DNA of 64,000 bases, taken from Perognathus longimembris pacificus. Its lineage: Eukaryota > Chordata > Mammalia > Rodentia > Heteromyidae. The stretch is from the NCBI RefSeq assembly GCF_023159225.1, contig NC_063181.1:9569606-9633605 (forward strand), given 5' to 3'. The notes under the pieces were generated by a model that worked only from the letters and a program-made list of their open reading frames with translations, was not told the origin of the DNA and did not search any database. Positions within the stretch are counted from its first letter, which is position 1, and the number at the start of each line of letters is the position of its first letter. The translations under genes and the position numbers were made by a program. Positions 56,455 to 64,000 of this stretch are shown here, in pieces.

Positions 56455-56765
56455 AGGATGGTGCGAATCTCAAGCTATGTGGGAAGAGGAGATGGGAGAA
56501 ATGCTGTTGGATGCCAGACTAGGCAAAATTTAGCAGGATCTAAGTTCAGAAGCAAGATAAAAGCAAAGACAAACTCCCACAGCACCCTGTTGCCCAAAAG
56601 AGTGGAGGGAAGAGAATATAATTAGATGGCACTCTGGACAAAAAGTGTGAGAGCTTACCTGAAAAAAAAATAGCTAATGCAAGAAGGCCTGAGTGCATGG
56701 ATCCATTGAGAGATCTCTTGCTGAGCAATCAAGGACCCTGAGTTCAAATTCCATATTAATTGAAG
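56455..56765 (+). mobile_element. Old composite SINE (B1-like plus ID-like)
   Basis: 'atctcaagctatgtgggaag', 'tgccagactaggcaaaattt' and 'gcaagataaaagcaaagaca' are B1-like. 'tccattgagagatctcttgc', 'gagcaatcaaggaccctgag' and 'ttcaaattccatatt' are ID-like. It is strongly diverged. Confidence 0.5.
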
Positions 56766-56769
56766 GTTA

Positions 56770-57245
56770 CTATATACCTATTAGCTACATGCCATCACGA
56801 TACAAGTATATTTGTGACATCATACTTTCCAAATCACAATTCTAAATGGATAACCAGAGTGAAGATAATTTTATGTGGATATAGGGAAATATATCACAAA
56901 ACAATCAAAAGTGCTCCATAAGGTAAGACATAAAATGTATTAAGACATGGTCTTTACTCTCAATGCGTTTAGAGTCTAAATGCAAAAGAAAAAGAGTGAA
57001 CACATCATAATAGTCACCTTAGCATTAATAAGTTACACTCCATTAAATAAATACTCCATTAAGAAATAGCATGCTCAAGTTCAAAATCAATTAACAAAGA
57101 CCATTTAGACCTTAAGTTTATTTTCAAAGTTCCTTAAATAAACCACTTTCCCAAAGTAGATTATATTAAGTGTACATTAAAATAAACCGATTGTAAGTAA
57201 AGATTGATTATTTTGATAGAAAAAATGTACCCATAAAACTTCTAC
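56770..57245. other. AT-rich unannotated sequence
   Basis: May include decayed LINE or LTR text, but nothing I can place. Confidence 0.35.
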
Positions 57246-57249
57246 TCAT

Positions 57250-58130
57250 ATGAAAAAATGCATAATTTCTGGCTACCCGGAAACTCCCCTCAACTGCCCT
57301 CTCTTACTAATTCCTTCCTCCAAAGTCAACAGTGTCCTGATGCCTACTGTACCAAAGAGGCTTTGTCTTTCCTTTTCTGGATTTCATATACACAAAAGCC
57401 TAAAGTATATATTATTTTATGTTTGTCTTTCCTTGTCAATATTGTGTTTGTGATTTCATCCACATTCATGCATTGTTGCCGATAGTACTGTGATTTCATC
57501 CACATTCATGCATTGTTGCCGATAGTAATAATTTCCACAGTTTGTTTATTTTCATTGCCACGTTCCATTCTAATGTATGGCTTGTAATCCATTTTGTTGT
57601 ATGTATTTTGGGTGTTTATTACGGAGTAGTAGTCTATTATATGAATATATATATATATATATATATACTTGGCTTATCCATTTACCTGCATATTTGAGCT
57701 ATTTCCAGTTTAGGCTATTATACATAAAGCTACTCTGAATAGTCACATGCCTATGTTTGCATGGATGTATGCTTCCATTCCTCTAAGCTAAATGCCTCAG
57801 AGTGGAGTTAATAAGAAGTATGACAGGCACGTGTTTGACTTTCTATGACTACTATCCAGACTCTTCATGCAGTATTACATCTGTACTGGAGAGCTCAGGA
57901 GAACTACTGCAGATCTCCTACACTTGATATAGGCAGATTTTGACTTTTGATTTTGAATTTTAGCCATTCTAGAGAGTGCATACTGATATCTTCTTATGGT
58001 TTTAGTTTTCATCCTTAACTTTCATCACTAGTGATGAAGATTTTGGAAGAACTGTTTATTTGCTTATTTTTCATTCATTATTTTCTTCAGTAAAATGTCT
58101 AGCTTTTCAACTATTTGTCTTGTTATTGAG
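57250..58130 (-). mobile_element. Old L1 3' region (minus strand)
   Basis: Plus-strand text 'gtttatttattttcattgcc'-like blocks, 'tacggagtagtagtctatta', 'tatccatttacctgcatatt', 'tgagctatttccagtttagg', 'cataaagctactctgaatag' and 'agccattctagagagtgcat' follow the complement of old L1 3' ends. It contains a 40-bp tandem duplication and a (TA)n run at about 57,644-57,667. Confidence 0.7.
57451..57530. repeat. 40-bp tandem duplication
   Basis: The unit starting tgatttcatccacattcatg (57,451-57,487 plus 3 spacer bases) is repeated from 57,491 to 57,527 with no mismatch over 37 bases. The lack of divergence inside an old L1 shows the duplication is recent. Confidence 0.95.
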
Positions 58131-58149
58131 TTGCAAGTGTTTTTCTTTT

Positions 58150-58390
58150 TTTTAAATTTTCTTTCTGGTCTTGGGGTGGGGCTTGAACTCTGGGCCTGAG
58201 CACTGACTCTGAGCCTCTTTGTGCTCAAGGCTAGTACTCTACCACTTGAGTCACAGTGCAACTTCTGGTCTTTTCTGAGTAGTTTACTGCAGATAGGAGT
58301 TTCACAGACTTTCTGGTCCAGGATGGCTTCAAACTGCTATCCTCAGATCTACCTGAGTAGCTACCTGAGTAGCTAGGATTACAGGTGTTA
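58150..58390 (-). mobile_element. Composite SINE (B1-like plus ID-like)
   Basis: Plus-strand text 'ggggcttgaactctgggcct', 'aaggctagtactctaccact', 'gtttactgcagataggagtt' and 'gtagctaggattacaggtgt' is the complement of the composite family. A 12-bp 'ctacctgagtag' is duplicated near 58,350-58,373. Confidence 0.85.
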
Positions 58391-58449
58391 GAATAGGTGG
58401 GTTTTACACTATATAATGTAACTTAAAAATAGGAAAAAAAAAAAAAAAA

Positions 58450-59925
58450 GAACAAATGTCCCAAAGTCAACCATAACATTTTCCCCAAAGTTTTACTAAA
58501 GTTCACTCGCCTATAGGTTTAATGACCATGCGTTGTTAGTGACAATGCACCTCTCATGGCATCCCACTTGTACTGTTTCCCACATGGTAACTCAGTTCCC
58601 AGCAGGGTCTTAAGAGTATCTTGAAAATGTTGCTTCTGTGCACTACTTGTACAACTTCACATCTCCTAGCAGTCACATTTTGCAGTACAGTGCCAGGTCC
58701 AGCAAATAAAAATACAGGATTCCAAATCTGAATTTCCTAGGGGCAACCTATAATTTAGCTATTCTCTGACTGGCCTGCTTAGGCTGTAATAGCTAGCTCT
58801 GGGGCCAGCGCTGGCCTGGGGATAGCATCTACAGCATCCTTTCCCATTACCCTGGGTACTGGGGCACAGAACCTTGTGTCTCAGTGGCTTATAGGGTTTT
58901 CAGTAAGGTAGCCATGTCCAGATTGTCTCATCCTTGTCTCCCTTGTGGGAAGCATGTTGAGTCTAGAAGCTCCATTAGAGGGTTGGCTACCGTATTCTCC
59001 TTGTAATGGTCTTCATTGAAGATGAAGACTATTGGATCAAAATGGTCCCTTTGTGCATTCACTGTTCATGGACTGCATTTGCACAGACAAGCCCATATAT
59101 AAGTAAGGCTGGAAATCCCCAGCACACGTACACATACAAGGTTTAAAGACGCCCAGTTTGCCCCTTAGCTGTATTTATTTATATGATCATCCCCCCCTCT
59201 GCCAAATATGCAGAATAGGTGAGTGCAGACACGGATGCCAAAAGAGGGTTGACTTTATAAAAGGCATTTCAGGCAAAGCCACTCAATGTTGACTCTCTTT
59301 TTTTCATAGGATAATTTCTGGTGGCTCAGTCAGCCAACCAGCCATGATGAACACTGAGAACCATGAAAGGGGGTTTTCACTGAGAGCTTATCAAACTGAG
59401 ACCAAACACAGGCTGAGCTTTTAAGATAGGACAGACCTTAGACCTCTCCAGAAGTGACAGACCGGGGTCTGCAGGAGAATTTTTCATCTTCTGGACTTTG
59501 TTTTCTACCGGTTCAACATGACAAATGAGACACTGCTCCTTCTCAGATTCAGAACTCTACAAACAGGTTATGTTTATCTGAAAATCAGATTCATTTCACT
59601 CATGGAGACTCCCCTTCTCAACATAGACCACTGATTATAGTTGGCAGTGCCTTAGATAACTGTAGCCAAATGCATTTTTCATGCCCAGATTTCAGATGTT
59701 TTCTGTGATCAAGTAATTTCTTGTAATACTGTCTGTCACCAGAGCCCTAGTTCCACAGCTGTCCCTAAGTTAAGTCTATATATCATTTTTCTTAATCTAG
59801 CCCCCCCGAAACTGCGATCTATAGCAGCATTTTCTTAGTGTCCTTCCAGTTCAGAATTCAAAGGCCCAAAGCTTTTCATAGCGCTTAGGGAACACACTCC
59901 CTTCTTATCATCTCACTGATTCCTT
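58450..59925. other. Unannotated sequence
   Basis: No recognised repeat or exon over about 1.5 kb. Confidence 0.4.
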
Positions 59926-59929
59926 ATTG

Positions 59930-60030
59930 CCTTTGTAAAATTAGAGGTTAAGAAGTTTGCTCAAGTTCATTGATTGCCAGAGTGGGACTCAAATATTGAA
60001 TTTGAGCCCCAGATCCACCTTTCTTACACA
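59930..60030 (+). repeat. MIR relic
   Basis: 'ctttgtaaaattagaggtta', 'agaagtttgctcaagttcat' and 'gccagagtgggactcaaata' follow the MIR core. Confidence 0.6.
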
Positions 60031-60334
60031 CAAACAGAGACTGAGAAGTGTGAATGGGCACCTCTATTTTGGTTAGCACCTACACAACTGAATCAGTGTT
60101 TTCTAGATTCAGAGAAGTCATGGAGACATCTGAATTTCTACTTCCTTTTGAGAAAGATTTGGTGATGTCAGACTCATACTCCTGCTTAACAAGTAGCTGG
60201 ACCTAATTAGTGACTCCCTTTAATCTAGGATATAGGATCCCCACCTATCACTGCTTACAAGAGGTCCATACCAGACCACTGTACGTTCAATTCTTTCCAC
60301 TCCAATCAGTTACACAATGTAGCTATACCAACCT

Positions 60335-60480
60335 TGAATTCTTGCTCACAATTATCAATGGCTCTTTATTGCTCTAAGTATGCAGTCCAAGATTTTCAAC
60401 TCAACCTTAATGGCTATAGAGCAACACTTCCCAAGCTAAGGCTCCAGCTGGCCACAAGCTCTCAAACTTTCACTGTAATT
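60335..60480 (+). repeat. L2 relic
   Basis: 'caattatcaatggctcttta', 'ttgctctaagtatgcagtcc' and 'aagattttcaactcaacctt' resemble the L2 segment with the order 'caatggctccccattgccct' and 'aggataaagtccaaactcct'. Confidence 0.55.
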
Positions 60481-60484
60481 CAGT

Positions 60485-61875
60485 TGAATTCAATTCCTCT
60501 CACTGCATATTCACTGCTTGCTTGGCAAACAGAAGGTTATGAGAGGGAAAGCAGAAAGTTCTTCCATCACCCTGCAAGTAAAGGCAGGTCTCAGACTCAA
60601 AGTTGTCCAATGAGGGATAGATGAATGAGAATTAAAGGAAGAGGGTTCAAGGAGGAAAATATGCTACAGTTAATGGACCTGGGAATCTCCTCTTTCCATC
60701 TGTTTCCTTTTCCTTCTTCAAACTTAGAGGAGTTCTCCCTTCATTTTCTAATCATCCAATGGCCTCTATAGTTCTACACATTTTATGCTGCTCTTCCTGC
60801 CACTCTTATGACTCTGATCTGCTTGCTTGTGTACTTCCCCTGATTCCCTCAGCCCAGATTGTCCCAGGACAAAGAGGAGCACATCCTGGCCTGGCGTTTA
60901 AATTGATTTTCAACTGCAAGGGCTGAGATTCCTGTCCTCAGCCTAAATGGAAGCTGTTAGAGGGCAGTGGATGTTCTAGAAAAGCTCTGGCTTCTCAAAT
61001 ATTCAAAACAGACTGTAAGCCCAGTGGAAGTGTGTTAGCTTATACATTATGCTTACAACAAATCCCAATAGGCATAAACAGCTTTAACAATGATGGAGAC
61101 AGCACTTTTCTGGGTTTTTCTCTCTCTTGGGCCAAACAGACATCACTTGCCAAGCTATTCTAAAAATAAACCTCCTAACCTTGGTAATCACATATGGTAT
61201 ACATCCTCCTTGGACTCCTTCTGTCTGCTTGGATAACGAGAATGCTATAGGTGCAGAATTACAGCTATTTCTGTGGATTATTCTGTCTAAGTGCCATATT
61301 TTATTCGGATGCAGGCAAAACTAGATGTGCAGTCTCTCTCTCTCTCTCCGCCCCCCCTTCTTTTTTATTCCTCGGACATGGCTGCCGTTGAACCACTTTG
61401 AAAAGGGGATGTTACAACATGGCAGTATTTATTGCACACATAGAATGGTAGTACACAGGTCAGGACACATGAAGCATCAGGTCAAGACCATCAGTCCTCT
61501 TACACATACCTCCCTGCATTGCTCTCAACAATAGGCTTTTCTATCATCAAGGTCAGTCCTAAGTTAAAAGGCAAATGAGGTTAGGTAGGACTCATTCAAA
61601 GAAGCTGACCACATAGCATCATAAACAGAAAACTGTAGGAAAATGAAGACCTAGAGGAGAAAAGGATTATGCACCCTGAAGTAACTAAGATGGGAATGAG
61701 CTGACAGAAGTAGCAGATATGATGAAGTGGGACAAATTCAAAGACTCCAAAGAAGAAGTCATCCTATTTTATTTACAAGACCCAGATAAACCCTAACATG
61801 TACCTAGTTTGGGGAGTTAATTTAAACCAGGAATGGTAAGAGAGAACCAGGAGAGGAAACATGCTCCTTTCTGTT
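60485..61875. other. Unannotated sequence
   Basis: A short (TC)n run lies at about 61,333-61,348. Nothing else recognised. Confidence 0.4.
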
Positions 61876-61879
61876 ACAT

Positions 61880-62148
61880 CATACTTCTTTTTTTGTCTTT
61901 ATTTATTTATTTATCTTATTTATTGTCAAAGTGATGTACAGAGAGGTTACAGTTGCATACGTTAGGCATTGGATACCTTTATTGTACTGTTTGTTACCTC
62001 CTCCCCTCCCCCTCCCGTTTTCCCTCTCCCCCCATGAGTTGTTCACTTGGTTTACACCAAACAGTTTTGCAAGTATTGCTTTTGTAGTCACTTGTCTTTT
62101 TATCCTGTGTCTCTCGATTTTGATATTCCCTTTCACTAAGGGGACCTC
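61880..62148 (-). mobile_element. Truncated L1 3' end (minus strand)
   Basis: 'ttatttattgtcaaagtgat', 'gtacagagaggttacagttg', the CT-rich tract, 'ccatgagttgttcacttggt' and 'ttttgatattccctttcact' match the copies at 5055 and 54,311. The 148-codon plus frame and 116-codon minus frame over it come from the L1 3' UTR and are not genes. Confidence 0.85.
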
Positions 62149-62359
62149 GACCACTAGGTTACAATGGAGACAATCTTCCTTGCAGGACCACCAGGCCAGC
62201 TTCATCCCAGGAATCTTCTTAGGTGGCTGTGTCTCTGATATTCTAAATGCCACAGCTCAGATAGCCTGGGCATCCTCTAGCTCCCTCACCCAGGCCCCTG
62301 TGGCTCTGCAGGATGGGCTGGAAGTCTCCGAATGTAATCAAGCCTGTTGTCTTTCTGAG

Positions 62360-62470
62360 CCATGTCCTGCTCATTAACTTATTGTGAAGATTCATTAATC
62401 CAGTGTAAAACTGTAATTAAAAATAATCCCCTTTTCTCAGAGAAGTGGGGAAGGAAAGGGGCTCAGAATG
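62360..62470. other. Candidate conserved non-coding block
   Basis: No repeat seen. 'ctcattaacttattgtgaag', 'attcattaatccagtgtaaa' and 'actgtaattaaaaataatcc' contain several TAAT cores in about 80 bases. Inference only. Confidence 0.25.
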
Positions 62471-62624
62471 GAGCAGCAAATAACTAGGCTGATTACCACA
62501 GTCAGAACATGATGATAGCAATTCACCTCTCTCCCTTTCTGTAAATTTCTCTTTATTGGGAAAACTTCAGGCTTTCACACTGAACAATTTCCCTTCAGAT
62601 GTCTTGGCTGTTTTGTTTTTCCTC

Positions 62625-62708
62625 CCTTTGGAAGTACTAAGGGTTGAGTTCTTTGTCTTGTGCTTGCTAGGCAGATGCTGCACCACTTGGGCTATTTCCC
62701 CAGCCCCC
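62625..62708 (-). mobile_element. ID-like SINE monomer, old
   Basis: Plus-strand text 'tgtcttgtgcttgctaggca', 'gatgctgcaccacttgggct' and 'atttccccagccccc' is the complement of an ID head with A box. The B box is decayed. Confidence 0.65.
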
Positions 62709-62711
62709 TTT

Positions 62712-64000
62712 ACATTGGTTGTTTTCAAGGTAGGGTCTCTTTCCCAAAAAGAACTCATCCTAGAACCATGGATTTTCAGTGGAAGTAGCAGGTCCGGGCA
62801 TCCAACTTGATTTCCTTTCTCCCATTTTATCTGCAAATCATACCATGAAATCGGGAAATATCACATCATGATATCATACCATGAAAGAGTCCATTGTGTT
62901 CTAGGCCAGTGGTTCCATCTTCCTCGGTCAGAGTCATGAACGAGAGTGAGAGCTCCAGTGGTTACCACGCTGAGATTCTGTAACTCTGAGTGGATTCCCT
63001 AGGAACTGGGAATCCTTCAGGAGACGCTCAAGGCACTGAATGGGCTCTACCTTCTACCCCAATGTCTCTAGCCATAATAACACCAAGAGCGCGGAACCCA
63101 GTTCTCTGGAGAACCCAGCAGCTCTAATTTCCTTGCCAGGTTTTCTCAGCATAGACTTTGACACCCTACTTGAAAACGAACCTGTTCAGGAGGGAGAGTC
63201 ACAAAGTCAGACAGCACAGGGGACTCCAGCCTTCAGGAAGGTCCTTGCTCTGTTCACACCAAGGTGCGCTGTGCATGCTTAAAATCTTCCAAAGAGGTAT
63301 GTGGAAGTTGCTTGCCTTGCCACTGAGGCAGAGTCTTACTATCAGGAAACAAACTAGTCTACTAGGCTTAAAGACAGACTACAACACAGAAGCCCCTGGA
63401 AAAGGGGACCAAGGACCAGTCACTTTGTCTCTCTTCCTTGAAGCCAGAAATGGATAAGAAAGCCCATTGTTGTGTTACTGGCTGAGGAAAGAAGCTGTAG
63501 AAAAGGATAAGGAATGGAGTGACCAGACACTTCAAAGATGGAGGCTTAACACAGACAAAGGCTTCCTCTATTGTCTATGAGAGATTTTGACCTCCTCAAA
63601 TTAGATCCACACAACACATTTTAATATGGCAAAGATTCACTTCCTTCAGGAGACTCCAGTGCAGGGCAAAGACGCTCCACACAGCCCCTTCCCTTGAAGT
63701 GATCAGCTCTCTATCAAAGGAGGGCATTAATTTGGAGGAACAGCTAGGAATCAAAAGGGAGCCTTTGTTCTGAGACACTCTCTCTGGAACTTAGAGAGAA
63801 GAATTCAACTGCTATGAAGTTTGGAAACAGCTTTTGCAAAGAGAAAATTGCCAGAATTAAACATAAGTAAGCACCATGGGCCTGGCACTGGCCAGGCATG
63901 GTCATGGGTGATGGTTGCAAAAGTCACGGGTGGTTAGAAATAGTATTATTTTAAGTGATGGTTATCCAAATGAACTCCAGGAAATGGAAACAAGAGGCTC
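62712..64000. other. Unannotated sequence
   Basis: No recognised repeat, exon or RNA gene up to the window end. A direct 'atcatacatga'-type local repeat ('catcatgatatcataccatg') is near 62,860-62,885. Confidence 0.4.

Noticed and set aside
61931..62377. 148-codon plus frame and 116-codon minus frame
   Set aside because: They lie over the L1 3' UTR. Similar frames occur in the other copies (4523-4717, 5088-5399, 54,473-54,817), which shows that they are repeat-derived.

Overview
This window is vertebrate nuclear DNA, from a placental mammal and almost certainly a rodent. It has no operons or Shine-Dalgarno spacing, and no open frame longer than about 150 codons that looks like protein. It is full of tRNA/7SL-derived SINEs, L1 3' ends, MIR/L2 relics and MaLR LTRs. 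The most abundant young repeat is a dimeric tRNA-derived SINE. Its left half is ID-like, with a pol III B box GGTTCGATTCC, and its right half is a second ID-like monomer ending in oligo(A). A second composite joins a B1-like (7SL) half to the same right-hand monomer. From memory of rodent repeats this combination fits Geomyoidea (kangaroo rats and pocket mice). That assignment is inference; only 'rodent' is firm.

I found no protein-coding exon, CpG-island promoter, intact RNA gene or processed protein pseudogene. The window reads as intergenic or deep-intronic DNA. Layout: 1-4.2 kb holds old SINE/MIR relics. 4.2-7.2 kb is an L1 cluster that includes a 5'-inverted (twin-primed) L1 with target-site duplications (TSDs). 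7.2-14 kb holds L2, MIR, an unusual hairpin, a solo LTR with a 5-bp TSD and a MaLR LTR. 14-22 kb is repeat-poor, with pyrimidine tracts and possible conserved non-coding blocks. 22-31 kb holds a young SINE, an MLT1-like LTR, old SINE composites and another young SINE. 31-37 kb is AT-rich, with L1 relics and a GC-rich solo LTR (6-bp TSD) inserted inside a SINE. 37-42 kb has a homeodomain-type AT-rich block, a perfect palindrome, a 104-bp L1 stub and a free right-monomer SINE. 42-49 kb has two MaLR LTRs, two L2 copies, a minus-strand L1, a young SINE and candidate conserved blocks. 49-53 kb has MIR, old SINEs, a MaLR LTR and a 41-nt tRNA-Arg fragment. 53-59 kb has a 1.4-kb minus-strand L1 with a young SINE inside it, and an older L1 with a 40-bp tandem duplication. 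59-64 kb has MIR, L2 and L1 pieces and otherwise unique sequence.

No genes work together here. The window is mainly a record of retrotransposition, visible through TSDs and nesting, and of small template-switch-like rearrangements (three near-perfect palindromes). I did not find a new biological system. The observations most worth checking are the palindromes, the twin-primed L1, the nested GC-rich LTR, the tRNA-Arg half and several AT-rich blocks that may be enhancers. Family names rest on remembered consensus sequences, and most repeat edges without a stated TSD are approximate by tens of bases.
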